64,000 nt of DNA from Chryseobacterium sp. CH21 (GTDB taxonomy: Bacteria; Bacteroidota; Bacteroidia; Flavobacteriales; Weeksellaceae), in the NCBI RefSeq assembly GCF_004119445.1, contig NZ_QICI01000071.1:26701-90700 (forward strand). The letters run 5' to 3'. Of this stretch, positions 18,908-27,467 are shown piece by piece. Within the stretch, counting starts at the first letter, position 1. The number at the start of each line of letters is the position of its first letter. The translations under genes and the position numbers were made by a program. A model generated the notes under the pieces. It made no database searches. It saw only the letters and a program-made list of their open reading frames with translations, and had not been told where the DNA came from.

Positions 18908-20641
18908 TTACAGCAATCCTTTAATATGTTTATAATTGCTCTTCACAGTTTCAAAAACCTCATCCATTTTACCTCCAAGCATCAGCTGTGCCATAGACTT
19001 GGTCATTCCCATAATCTGGTCAAATTCAATTTTGGGAGGAAGAGCTAGTGCATTAGGATTGGTAAAGATATTCAGAAGATAAGGGCCGTTGTGATCTAAA
19101 CATTCTTTGATGGCAGCTTCTACTTCTTCCGGCTGATGTACATTCTTTCCGGGATACCCCATTGCGTGTGCTACCATTGCAAAATCCGGATTAATCATAT
19201 CGGTTTCGTTATCGGGCATTCCTCCTACTTCCATCTCCAGTTTTACCATTCCCAGCGTTCTGTTGTTGAATACAATCAGTTTTATGGGTAATTTATACTG
19301 GAAAATAGTCGCCATATCTCCCAACAACATGGATAACCCTCCATCTCCACATAGGGCAATCACCTGCTTTTCAGGATGAGCCAAAGCAGCTCCAATTGCC
19401 ATTGGCATTGCATTCGCCATTGATCCGTGATTAAATGATCCCAGCATTTTTCTTTCTCCGGTTCCTGTGATAAACCTTGCCCCCCAAACGCAGCACATTC
19501 CGGTATCTACGGTAAAAATAGCGTCATGTTTAGCCAGTTTATCTAAAGTATGGGCAACAAATTCCGGTTGAATAGCATTTTCTTTTCCAGAATCTTTCAC
19601 ATACTCCAGCTGGTTTTCTTTTACTTTATCATAAAATGCAAGCTGTTCGTTCAGGAAATGAACATCCGTTTTTTCTTCCAGTAAGGGCAGTAATGCTTTA
19701 ATGGTTTCTTTGATATCTCCTGTAAGACCTAATTCAAGTTTTGCTCTTCTTCCCAATCTTTCAGGACTTTCATCAATCTGAACAATTTTATTTTTTACAG
19801 GCATGAATTTTTGATAAGGAAAATCCGTTCCCAAAAGAATCACAAGATCTGCTTCGTGCATAGCGTGATAAGCGGAAGGAAATCCTAATAGTCCAGTAAG
19901 TCCTACTTCATTGGGATTATTGGGCTGAATAGCCATTTTTCCACGGAATGAATATCCCACAGGAGCTTTTAATAGATTAGACAAAGCGATCACTTCATTA
20001 CGAGCTTCGGCAGCACCTATTCCGCAATACAAGGTTACTTTTTTGCTTTTATTGATAAGTTCAGACAAACTTTTCAGTTCATGATCTGATGGTCTTATAA
20101 CAGGATTAGTTTTAAAGATTTGGGTGGAAGTGGAACCCTCTTCAGCGTCCAGCTCAGAAACATCTCCCGGAAGGCCTATCACAGCCACTCCTTTTTTGGA
20201 AATAGCATGCTGAATAGCCGTCTGAACAGTTCTCTGCACCTGCTCCGGTCTTGTAATCATCTCATTGTAGTAACTACAGTCATCAAAGAGTTTTATTGTA
20301 TTGGTTTCCTGGAAGTAATCCATCCCCATTTCATCACTGGGAATTGTGGAAGCAATGACCAGCATTGGAACATGGGAGCGGTGCGCTTCGTAAACACCGT
20401 TGATTAAATGAACATGCCCAGGACCGCAACTTCCGGCACATACTGCCAAACCATCAAGCTCTGCCTCGGCCGCAGCCGCATACGCTCCTACTTCTTCGTG
20501 CCTTACATGAATCCACTGAATGCTGCTTTTTTTAACCGCTATATTCAGATGATTGAGACTGTCGCCTGTTACTGCATAAATTCTTTTCACATTGGCATTT
20601 TCGAGCATTTCAACAATCTGCTCAGCTATGTTTTTTGCCAT
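18908..20641 (-). CDS. poxB: Pyruvate dehydrogenase (quinone) / pyruvate oxidase, PoxB type
   Basis: PoxB is a thiamine-diphosphate and FAD flavoprotein that oxidises pyruvate to acetate and CO2 and passes electrons to membrane quinone. The 577 residues align through their whole length with E. coli PoxB: TGDSLN near residue 25, catalytic-Glu motif RHEEV near 48, AVCAGSCGPG, YFQET, the LRGK-like SFRGK, GSFNHGSMANAMP near 398, and ThDP motif GDGG...NN near 430-460. The C-terminal tail (MAQLMLGGKMDEVFETVKSN) corresponds to the lipid-binding end of the E. coli enzyme. It is monocistronic, with terminators around it. Confidence 0.88.
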   Translation of the reverse strand: MAKNIAEQIVEMLENANVKRIYAVTGDSLNHLNIAVKKSSIQWIHVRHEEVGAYAAAAEAELDGLAVCAGSCGPGHVHLINGVYEAHRSHVPMLVIASTIPSDEMGMDYFQETNTIKLFDDCSYYNEMITRPEQVQRTVQTAIQHAISKKGVAVIGLPGDVSELDAEEGSTSTQIFKTNPVIRPSDHELKSLSELINKSKKVTLYCGIGAAEARNEVIALSNLLKAPVGYSFRGKMAIQPNNPNEVGLTGLLGFPSAYHAMHEADLVILLGTDFPYQKFMPVKNKIVQIDESPERLGRRAKLELGLTGDIKETIKALLPLLEEKTDVHFLNEQLAFYDKVKENQLEYVKDSGKENAIQPEFVAHTLDKLAKHDAIFTVDTGMCCVWGARFITGTGERKMLGSFNHGSMANAMPMAIGAALAHPEKQVIALCGDGGLSMLLGDMATIFQYKLPIKLIVFNNRTLGMVKLEMEVGGMPDNETDMINPDFAMVAHAMGYPGKNVHQPEEVEAAIKECLDHNGPYLLNIFTNPNALALPPKIEFDQIMGMTKSMAQLMLGGKMDEVFETVKSNYKHIKGLL

Positions 20642-20798
20642 AATTACTATGTTTTGGTGGTTGATTTTGGTGAAAAATGGTACTTGAGAAGAAGGAAAAC
20701 CTTCCTATCCCTATCAAATTTAGCTAATAAAGTTGAGACTCCATCTCTAATTCAATGTTAAAAACTTGTAATTTAATTTTGAATTCTTTTTCGTATTT

Positions 20799-20831
20799 AA
20801 ACCTCACAGGTTTTGAAAACATGTAAGGTTT
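20799..20831. repeat. Degenerate AAACCTCACA palindrome
   Basis: The arms AAACCTCACA (20799-20808) and TGTAAGGTTT (20822-20831) are inverted copies with one mismatch, around GGTTTTGAAAACA. Palindromes of this kind are frequent intergenic repeats in Flavobacteriia (family knowledge). Only one copy was seen here. Confidence 0.5.
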
Positions 20832-20842
20832 AGGTCACCAGC

Positions 20843-20878
20843 AAAACAAGACAGCCACCCAAAAAGGTGGCTGTCTAT
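20843..20878 (-). terminator. Terminator after lysA
   Basis: An 11-bp perfect stem AGACAGCCACC / GGTGGCTGTCT (20849-20859 and 20866-20876) lies 17 bases past the lysA stop and is followed on the minus strand by TTGTTTTG. Confidence 0.85.
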
Positions 20879-20894
20879 ATAATATGTTTTAAGT

Positions 20895-22097
20895 TTACAT
20901 AACTACTTCAATCTGATTTCTCAACAAATCTTCAAATTCGTCTCTTTTACGGATCAAATGCGCTTTTCCATCTAAGAATAATACTTCAGCTGGTTTTAAT
21001 CTTGAGTTAAAGTTTGAACTCATTTCAAAACCATAAGCTCCTGCATTGTGGAAAGCAAGAATATCGCCTTCTCTTACTTCATTCAGTTTTCTGTCCCAGG
21101 CGAAGGTATCGGTTTCACAAATGTTTCCTACTACTGTATAAATTCTTTCAGCACCTTTTGGATTAGATAAGTTCTCAATCATATGATAAGAATCGTAGAA
21201 CATAGGACGGATCAAATGATTAAATCCTGAATTCACTCCTACAAAAACGGTAGCTGTTGTTTGCTTAATTACATTAGCTTTCACCAATAAATATCCGCTT
21301 TTTCCTACTAGGAATTTCCCTGGTTCAAACCATAATTCGAATTTTTTTCCTGTAGTTTTTGAAAACTCAGAAATCACTTTTTCTACTTTTTTACCCAATG
21401 TTCTCACATCAGTTTCTTCTTCGCTATCCTGATATGGAATTTTGAAACCACTTCCCATATCCAGATATTTCAGATTCGGGAAATGCTCAGAAAGCTCCAG
21501 CATGATATCTAAAGCCTGCAGGAATACATCCGGATCTTTGATCTCACTTCCAGTATGCATGTGAAGTCCTTCAACGTTCAGGTTTGTGCTTTTCATCACT
21601 CTTTCAATGTGACGAACCTGGTGAATAGAAATACCGAATTTACTGTCGATATGCCCTGTTGAAATTTTATAGTTACCACCAGCAAAGATATGCGGGTTGA
21701 TTCTTACTAAAATCGGATAAGAATTTCCGTATTTATTCCCGAATTGCTCAAGAATAGAAATGTTATCAATGTTTATATGAACTCCGAAAGTCATTGCTTC
21801 TTCTATCTCAGCAAGATCAACACAGTTGGGAGTAAACAATATCTTTTCTTTTGGAAATCCTGCCTTTAGTCCCAGTTTCACTTCATTAATAGATACACAA
21901 TCCAGAGAAGCGCCCAGGTTCTTGACATACTTAAGGATATTGATGTTGGTCAACGCCTTCGCTGCATAGAAGAACTTTGTATGTTTTAAAAAAGAAGATG
22001 TAAGTTTTTCGTATTGAACTTTGATGGATTCTGCATCATAAACATACACCGGGGTGCCAAACTCATTGGCAATCTTTAATAATTCTTTTGAATTCAT
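20895..22097 (-). CDS. lysA: Diaminopimelate decarboxylase
   Basis: LysA is the last enzyme of lysine biosynthesis, a PLP enzyme decarboxylating meso-diaminopimelate. The 400 residues show the PLP lysine in FFYAAKALTN (about residue 47), HTGSEI near 180, the PLP-phosphate loop YLDMGSGFK near 215, FEPGKFLV near 270, and the C-terminal CETDTFAWDR and AYGFEMSSNFN active-site motifs. Length is normal. The 150-base leader holds a small Lys-containing open frame and a terminator-like hairpin, suggesting attenuation. Confidence 0.96.
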   Translation of the reverse strand: MNSKELLKIANEFGTPVYVYDAESIKVQYEKLTSSFLKHTKFFYAAKALTNINILKYVKNLGASLDCVSINEVKLGLKAGFPKEKILFTPNCVDLAEIEEAMTFGVHINIDNISILEQFGNKYGNSYPILVRINPHIFAGGNYKISTGHIDSKFGISIHQVRHIERVMKSTNLNVEGLHMHTGSEIKDPDVFLQALDIMLELSEHFPNLKYLDMGSGFKIPYQDSEEETDVRTLGKKVEKVISEFSKTTGKKFELWFEPGKFLVGKSGYLLVKANVIKQTTATVFVGVNSGFNHLIRPMFYDSYHMIENLSNPKGAERIYTVVGNICETDTFAWDRKLNEVREGDILAFHNAGAYGFEMSSNFNSRLKPAEVLFLDGKAHLIRKRDEFEDLLRNQIEVVM

Positions 22098-22111
22098 AAT
22101 TTCATTTTAAC

Positions 22112-22150
22112 ATAAAAAAAGGCAGATTCTTATAAAAAGAGTCTGCCGCA
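22112..22150 (-). promoter_or_regulatory. Putative attenuator hairpin in lysA leader
   Basis: On the minus strand, GGCAGA-C-TCTT / AAGA-A-TCTGCC (22121-22147) forms a stem with one mismatch and a 5-base loop. Seven T follow and end 16 bases before the lysA ATG. It therefore sits in the 5' leader, not after a gene. AAGAGT just after the leader peptide stop can pair with ACTCTT in its left arm as an alternative structure. Confidence 0.65.
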
Positions 22151-22179
22151 TTGATTATTTTTTATGCAAGACAACTCTT

Positions 22180-22251
22180 TTAAATATTCCAAACCTTAGA
22201 GAACCTTACAGCTCCCTTTTTTCCAGTTTTAATTTGTTTAAAATTTTGCAT
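22180..22251 (-). CDS. Putative 23-residue leader peptide upstream of lysA
   Basis: An ATG at 22251 opens a 23-codon frame (MQNFKQIKTGKK..., ending SKVWNI) ended by TAA at 22180. Five of 23 residues are Lys, including an adjacent pair. The stop precedes the putative attenuator by about 30 bases. A TAnnTTTG promoter element lies just upstream, so it would be the first translated frame of the lysA transcript. No ribosome-binding site stands out. The Lys content and placement fit a starvation sensor, but this is an inference. Confidence 0.5.
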   Translation of the reverse strand: MQNFKQIKTGKKGAVRFSKVWNI

Positions 22252-22269
22252 TGCTTCTATTTATTTTTT

Positions 22270-22277
22270 ACAAAAAT
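22270..22277 (-). promoter_or_regulatory. -7 promoter element for lysA leader
   Basis: On the minus strand this reads TATTTTTG, matching the Bacteroidota TAnnTTTG element, about 18 bases upstream of the leader peptide ATG. No convincing TTG partner was found at the usual spacing. Confidence 0.45.
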
Positions 22278-22357
22278 ACTATTTATTTTTCATTTTCTGA
22301 AAATTGATTTGAAAAGCGTCTTCTTTTAAATCAATTTGTAAAGTGCTAATTCCTATA

Positions 22358-23581
22358 TCATTTCGGTAACGGCAGTGTTTCAAAATCACTTCGAAGCAGT
22401 GCCAGCTGTAGTTCATTATTCAGATCTGTGGAAGATAACGGAAGGTCAATTTTTAATTTAGCCAGCTTACTGATGGTCTGTATCTGTGTAAACAACTCAT
22501 AAAAACCAAAAGAAACCACTTTCCCGTTTTCTATGATTAAAAATAACTTTTCACCCAGTTTTCTTCCCTGTCCCAGCCACAGTTCATTTCTTTTCCTGAA
22601 TTCAATTTTCTCTTTCAGGATTGAAAAATCTTTAAATTCTTCCTGGGAACCAATAAACTGAACAGCTTTTGTCCCTTGTGTAAATGATCTGAATTTTAAA
22701 ACTGGTTTTTCGGTTTTATTAAGCGTATTTTTCTCAACCACATATTTATGATTCCTGAAATACAAGCCGAAAGGTAAAACTTCTTTCTTCTTAATATTCT
22801 TGGAATTAAGAATCAGTTTAGCAATAATATCTGTTCCGGTAAGCTCAAAATTAATCTGCTCAACATCTTTCTGAATCTGTTCCCATTTTTTTGATTTGGA
22901 ATTGAAAACTTTTTTGGAAAACTTGTTGATATCCTGAACATAATCCGAGAACATAATACGCCCTGCTTCATCCTGAAAATAAACAAACCCCTTATCATTC
23001 GGAAGATCCTGTGTAAGTTCTTTGATCTTATTGATATAGCTTTTTGCATTAGACTCATCATGCTGTTTCTGAATGATTTCATTTTCTACATCTTTTGAAA
23101 TCAAAAGTTTGAAAAGTTCCAATGTAGCTCTTGCATCACCTTCAGCTCTATGATGATTGGTCAAAGGAATTCCCAGTGATTTTACCAGTTTCCCCAAAGA
23201 ATAGCTTACCTCATCAGGAATGAGTTTCTTTGCCAACGGAATTGTATCTAAAGTATTGATTTTAAAATCATAACCAAGCCTTTTGAATGATTGGCGAAGC
23301 ATTCTGTAATCAAAGTCAATATTATGACCCACCAACGTTGTATTTTGAGTTATTTCTATAACTCTTTTGGCAATTTCGTGAAATTTCGGAGCAGTTTTGA
23401 CCATTTTTGGGGTAATACTGGTCAGTTTCTGTACAAAAGGAGTAATATCACCTTCAGGATTTACCAGAGAGATAAACTGGTCCGTAATTTTCTGACCGTC
23501 ATATCTGTAGATGGCGATATCTATAATGCATTCATTTCTATAACCTGCACCATTACTTTCTATATCTATAATTGAATACAT
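22358..23581 (-). CDS. DnaQ-family exonuclease with UvrC-like GIY-YIG remnant
   Basis: This 407-residue protein starts with a 3'-5' exonuclease domain of the DnaQ/epsilon type: SIIDIESNG (metal Asp/Glu) near residue 3, LVGHNIDFDYRML near 79, and HHRAEGDARATLELF near 140. From about residue 195 a second domain has the outline of a UvrC-type GIY-YIG nuclease (KGFVYFQDEAGRIMFSDY, LTGTDIIAKLILNSKNIKKK), but the GIY and YVG core residues are not conserved. The start at 23581 (MYSIIDIES) is preferred because upstream in-frame residues do not fit the fold. A role in DNA repair or proofreading is inferred. Confidence 0.8.
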   Translation of the reverse strand: MYSIIDIESNGAGYRNECIIDIAIYRYDGQKITDQFISLVNPEGDITPFVQKLTSITPKMVKTAPKFHEIAKRVIEITQNTTLVGHNIDFDYRMLRQSFKRLGYDFKINTLDTIPLAKKLIPDEVSYSLGKLVKSLGIPLTNHHRAEGDARATLELFKLLISKDVENEIIQKQHDESNAKSYINKIKELTQDLPNDKGFVYFQDEAGRIMFSDYVQDINKFSKKVFNSKSKKWEQIQKDVEQINFELTGTDIIAKLILNSKNIKKKEVLPFGLYFRNHKYVVEKNTLNKTEKPVLKFRSFTQGTKAVQFIGSQEEFKDFSILKEKIEFRKRNELWLGQGRKLGEKLFLIIENGKVVSFGFYELFTQIQTISKLAKLKIDLPLSSTDLNNELQLALLRSDFETLPLPK

Positions 23582-23732
23582 TGAATCTGTGTTAACTGCT
23601 GTTTTGTCATTTATATGTAAAACCGATGTCTTATTCCCCAATAAAATCCGGTTTTATTTTTTACTGTTATGTAAAGATAACCTGCTAAAATAACAAAAAA
23701 TATGTCAGACTCTAGCAGATTATCCTTCAAAA

Positions 23733-25259
23733 TTATCTTCTTCTTCCTCCCAGGCCAAACATTCCGAGAATAGCTTTTGCTCCTTCCCTCATTAATGTAG
23801 AGGTAAAAGTACGGCCAGCTTTACTCTGTAACACCTGTTCAAACATTCCAGGCTCTTCTTTTACAGGTCTTGCCTTTTGAGCAGGAGTTGGGTTTTGTGC
23901 CGCCTGTTCCATTCTATTCGTTAGCATTTCATAAGCAGACTCTCTGTCAACTGCCTGCTCATATTTTGCAACAAGTGCAGATTTTGAGGTCAGATCAGAG
24001 ATTTCAGCCGGACTCAATACATCCATTCTTGATTCCGGAGAGATCAGATAGGTATGTACCAATGGAGTAGGAATACCTTTTTCGTCAAGAGCAGTAACAA
24101 ATGCTTCTCCAATTCCTAAATTCTGGATCAGACTTGACGCATTGTAATATTCTGTGGTAGGATAGTTTTCGACAGCTTTGGTAATTTCTTTTTTATCTTT
24201 TGCCGTAAAGCCTCTTAATGCATGCTGTATTTTCAATCCCAATTGAGAAAGAACATTTTCAGGCACATCACCAGGAATCTGAGTAATAAAATAGATCCCA
24301 ACTCCTTTGGAACGGATCAGTTTTACCATGGTTTCAATCTGCGAAAGAAGGGCTTTGGACGCTTCATCAAAAATCAGGTGGGCTTCATCTATAAATAACA
24401 CCAGCTTTGGCTTACCGCTATCTCCTTCTTCCGGAAACGTCATATAAATTTCCGCAAAAAGTGAAAGCATAAATGTTGAGAAAAGTTGTGGCTTATTCTG
24501 AATATCTGCTACTCTTAATATATTTACGACTCCTTTTCCGTCTCTTGTTTCCAGTAAATCCTGAACATCAAAGCTTAGCTCACCGAAAAACCCTGCTGCA
24601 CCCTGTTGTTCCAAGGCTACAATAGATCTTAAAATCGTTCCGAGAGACGATGATGCAATGGATCCGTAATTAGCAGCAAGCTCCGCTTTTCCCTGTGCAT
24701 TATCGGTTACATACTGCAAAACTTTCTTCAAATCATTAAGATCAATCAATGGAAGTCCTTTATCATCACAGTATTTGAAGACGATAGACATGATGCTTTG
24801 CTGCGTATCATTCAGTTCAAGAATTTTGCTGAGTAAAACTGGTCCGAATTCTGTAACAGTAGCTCGCAATTTCACGCCATCACCTCCGGAAATACTCATC
24901 AATTCTACCGGAAAGGCTTGCGGAGTATAAGGAAGCTGTGTTTTAGCATACCTTTCTTCAATAACAGGATTCATCTGGCCTGCTTCTGCAATTCCGGAGA
25001 AATCCCCCTTAATATCCAGAACCAAAGAAGGAATTCCTGCATGGGAAAGCTGTTCTGCAAATACCTGTAATGTTTTTGTCTTACCAGTTCCTGTAGCTCC
25101 GGCAATAAGACCATGACGGTTAATTGTTTTCAGGGGAATGGTTACATTTACTTCTGTCACCACTTCGCCATCCAACATTCCTTTTCCTAATATAATATGC
25201 TCTCCTTTGGGAGTGTATCTTGCGTTAAGTTCTTCAATAAATTGTGTTTTGTCTGCCAT
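23733..25259 (-). CDS. HerA/DUF853-like ATPase
   Basis: This is a 508-residue P-loop ATPase of the FtsK-HerA superfamily, related to E. coli YjgR. Walker A is GATGTGKTKT near residue 52, Walker B KLVLFIDEAHLIF near 278, and a Gln/Arg-containing sensor lies at GVGIYFITQIPGDVP. The C-terminal part includes a low-complexity linker (EQAAQNPTPAQKARPVKEEP) and a Gly/Arg tail. The family is thought to translocate on DNA. No nuclease partner such as NurA is adjacent, so it is not a clear defence pair. It is monocistronic. Confidence 0.85.
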   Translation of the reverse strand: MADKTQFIEELNARYTPKGEHIILGKGMLDGEVVTEVNVTIPLKTINRHGLIAGATGTGKTKTLQVFAEQLSHAGIPSLVLDIKGDFSGIAEAGQMNPVIEERYAKTQLPYTPQAFPVELMSISGGDGVKLRATVTEFGPVLLSKILELNDTQQSIMSIVFKYCDDKGLPLIDLNDLKKVLQYVTDNAQGKAELAANYGSIASSSLGTILRSIVALEQQGAAGFFGELSFDVQDLLETRDGKGVVNILRVADIQNKPQLFSTFMLSLFAEIYMTFPEEGDSGKPKLVLFIDEAHLIFDEASKALLSQIETMVKLIRSKGVGIYFITQIPGDVPENVLSQLGLKIQHALRGFTAKDKKEITKAVENYPTTEYYNASSLIQNLGIGEAFVTALDEKGIPTPLVHTYLISPESRMDVLSPAEISDLTSKSALVAKYEQAVDRESAYEMLTNRMEQAAQNPTPAQKARPVKEEPGMFEQVLQSKAGRTFTSTLMREGAKAILGMFGLGGRRR

Positions 25260-25605
25260 TTGATCGCTTTTTTAAACTTATAAATATAAAATTTTTTAGA
25301 AGATGTTTTTAAATATTTTCCAATGAACATTTCTCTATTCCTCTAGAAAATAAAATTCTTACCTGCTTAAGCAAATTTTAAACCACGTCTATTAAGTCTG
25401 AACAACAAACCTGTTCTATGCACAAACATGATATAAAACAGCATTCATCTGTTGTCTCTATATAAGGCATTCTTTTTGCTTGAAAAGCTGTACATACTAA
25501 ACGTATGTTTAACAAAGTATTGAAAGAAACTATCAATGGAATTTAACATTTCATTTAGAATTTATCTAATACTTCGTATCTTTAACTCATTAAAAAAAGA
25601 CCCCA
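25260..25605. other. Intergenic region with ACATAC palindrome
   Basis: This is a 346-base AT-rich gap between divergent genes. The only structure seen is ACATAC-TAAAC-GTATGT (25492-25508), a possible operator about 100 bases before the CstB-like gene, and a near-promoter TATCTTTA at about 25578. No gene is visible. Confidence 0.5.
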
Positions 25606-27015
25606 ATGAAAATTGAACAAATATATACGGGCTGTCTGGCTCAGGGTGCCTATTATATTGTATCAGAGAATGAAGCAGTGATTATAGATCCTTTAAGGGA
25701 GGTAAAACCTTATCTGGATCGTCTGGAAAAAGACAATGTCACTTTAAAATATATTTTTGAAACTCATTTCCATGCTGATTTCGTATCAGGACATTTGGAT
25801 TTAAGCAAGAAAACAGGTGCTCCGATTGTATACGGCCCTACTGCCGCTCCGGAATTTGAAGCCATTATAGCTGAAGATGATCAGATTTTTGAGATCGGAA
25901 AAGTAAAAATAAAGGTAATGCACACTCCGGGACATACTATGGAAAGCAGCACTTATCTTTTAATAGACGAAAATGGTGTTGAAACTGCAATTTTTACAGG
26001 TGATACATTGTTTTTAGGTGATGTGGGAAGACCAGATCTTGCACAGAAAGCGACTAATCTTACTCAGGAAGATCTTGCAGGGATTCTGTATGACAGCCTT
26101 CAGAACAAAATCATGCCATTGGATGACAGCATTACGGTTTATCCAGCTCATGGAGCCGGATCTGCTTGTGGAAAAAATATGCAGAAGGAAACAGTAGACA
26201 TTTTAGGAAACCAAAAGAAGACAAATTACGCTCTTAATCAACCAAATAAAGCATCTTTCATCAGAGAGGTTCTGGATGGTTTAACCGCTCCTCCAAAATA
26301 TTTCGGAATGAATGTCGCTTTAAACAAAGGTGGATATGAAAGTCTTGATGTCGTAATGAACAAAGGTTTACAACCCGTTGCACCGGAAGATTTCGAGGCT
26401 TTGGCAGAGGAAACAGGAGCATTAATTTTAGATACAAGAGGAGCTGCGGATTTCCATAAAGGATTTGTTCCGAACGCTATCAATATAGGACTGAAAGGTG
26501 ATTTCGCCCCATGGGTAGGAACACTTATTGTAGATGTAAAACATCCTTTATTACTGGTAACAGACGAAGGTACTGAAGAGGAAGTGATCACCAGACTAAG
26601 CCGAGTAGGTTTTGACAATGTGATAGGATATCTGAAAGGAAGTTTTGAAGCATGGAACAATGCAGGTATGGAAACTGACGAGGTTAAAAGAATCACTCCG
26701 GCTGAATTTGCAGAGCAGTTTACAGAAGAAGCAAAGGTAATTGATGTAAGAAAACTAACTGAGTATTCTGCAGAGCACATTGACAATGCTTACAATAAGC
26801 CGCTGGACACCATCAGTGATTGGGCTCGTACTATTGATGACTCTGAACATTTCTTTCTACACTGCGCAGGTGGTTACAGAAGTATGATTGCAGCAAGCAT
26901 CCTTAACTCTCACGGAATCAGAAATTTCACTGAAATAGAAGGAGGATTTAATGGTATCAAAAAAACGGAAAAATTCCCGACTACTGATTTTGTTTGTCAA
27001 TCCAAAACATCTTAA
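25606..27015 (+). CDS. Persulfide dioxygenase-rhodanese fusion, CstB-like
   Basis: This 469-residue enzyme is built like CstB/PRF proteins, which oxidise protein or low-molecular-weight persulfides to sulfite or thiosulfate. Residues 1-240 are a metallo-beta-lactamase fold with ETHFHADFVSGH (metal motif), HTPGHTMES, FTGDTLFLGDVGRPDL and YPAHGAGS. Residues about 260-360 form a rhodanese-like domain without a catalytic Cys. Residues about 370-465 form a second rhodanese with active loop HCAGGYRS. An early Cys lies in TGCLAQGAYYI. A thioredoxin gene follows after 19 bases, probably as electron donor. No CsoR/CstR-type regulator is visible nearby. Confidence 0.85.
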   Translation: MKIEQIYTGCLAQGAYYIVSENEAVIIDPLREVKPYLDRLEKDNVTLKYIFETHFHADFVSGHLDLSKKTGAPIVYGPTAAPEFEAIIAEDDQIFEIGKVKIKVMHTPGHTMESSTYLLIDENGVETAIFTGDTLFLGDVGRPDLAQKATNLTQEDLAGILYDSLQNKIMPLDDSITVYPAHGAGSACGKNMQKETVDILGNQKKTNYALNQPNKASFIREVLDGLTAPPKYFGMNVALNKGGYESLDVVMNKGLQPVAPEDFEALAEETGALILDTRGAADFHKGFVPNAINIGLKGDFAPWVGTLIVDVKHPLLLVTDEGTEEEVITRLSRVGFDNVIGYLKGSFEAWNNAGMETDEVKRITPAEFAEQFTEEAKVIDVRKLTEYSAEHIDNAYNKPLDTISDWARTIDDSEHFFLHCAGGYRSMIAASILNSHGIRNFTEIEGGFNGIKKTEKFPTTDFVCQSKTS

Positions 27016-27034
27016 GATCATAAAAAACTAAACT

Positions 27035-27334
27035 ATGTCACAAAAATTTCAGGAAATTATTGATTCCGAAAGACCTGTATTGATTGATTTTTTCGCTACA
27101 TGGTGCCAACCCTGTAAAGTACAGTCTTCGGTATTAAATACAGTAAAAGAAAATATAGGCGAAGGAGCCAGAATCATCAAGGTTGATGTAGACCAATATC
27201 CCGCACTGGCAGCTCAATACGGAGTGCGTGGAGTTCCTACACTGGCCATTTTCAAAAAAGGAGAAATGCTCTGGAAGGAAAGTGGTGTTCATGATGTGAA
27301 TACCCTCACACAACTTTTACAAGAATATGCTTAA
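27035..27334 (+). CDS. Thioredoxin
   Basis: This is a 99-residue cytoplasmic thioredoxin with active site WCQPCK (about residues 22-27) rather than the canonical WCGPCK. The cis-Pro motif is GVRGVPTLAIF near residue 66. It has no signal peptide. The gene starts 19 bases after the CstB-like gene, so the two are almost certainly one operon, and a role in reducing that enzyme's persulfide is inferred. A hairpin terminator follows. Confidence 0.92.
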   Translation: MSQKFQEIIDSERPVLIDFFATWCQPCKVQSSVLNTVKENIGEGARIIKVDVDQYPALAAQYGVRGVPTLAIFKKGEMLWKESGVHDVNTLTQLLQEYA

Positions 27335-27335
27335 A

Positions 27336-27360
27336 GCTGTGATTTTTCACAGTTTTTTGT
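27336..27360 (+). terminator. Terminator after thioredoxin gene
   Basis: The stem CTGTGA / TCACAG with loop TTTT (27337-27352) is followed by TTTTTTG directly after the thioredoxin stop. Confidence 0.7.
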
Positions 27361-27369
27361 TTTTTATAA

Positions 27370-27463
27370 TTCCCGCAGATTGCAAAGATTTTCACAGATG
27401 ATTATGCTTATTTTTTTTATATAGAAATTAAAAATCTGTGAAGATCTGCGAAATCTGTGGGAA
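27370..27463. repeat. Long imperfect inverted repeat, CACAGAT family
   Basis: Arms of about 30 bases (27370-27399 and 27434-27463) are complementary with a few mismatches. Left arm words are TTCCCGCAGATTGCAAAGAT and TTTTCACAGAT; the right arm inverted reads TTCCCACAGATTTCGCAGAT and CTTCACAGAT. Shorter relatives occur at 9046-9109 and 9549-9600. Each sits between genes with no open frame. Confidence 0.75.
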
Positions 27464-27467
27464 AATC

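Noticed and set aside
22097..22357. L-box lysine riboswitch upstream of lysA
   Set aside because: The leader is too short (about 170 bases) and shows only one stable hairpin plus a short alternative pairing, not the five-helix L-box core.
23733..25259. HerA-like ATPase as part of an anti-phage system
   Set aside because: No SIR2, DUF4297 or NurA-type nuclease partner is adjacent. The protein matches the widespread housekeeping YjgR/DUF853 branch.
26238..26786. 182-codon open frame antisense to the CstB-like gene
   Set aside because: It is Ser-rich with no recognisable domain, lies fully inside a strongly conserved gene on the other strand, and is a codon-bias shadow.
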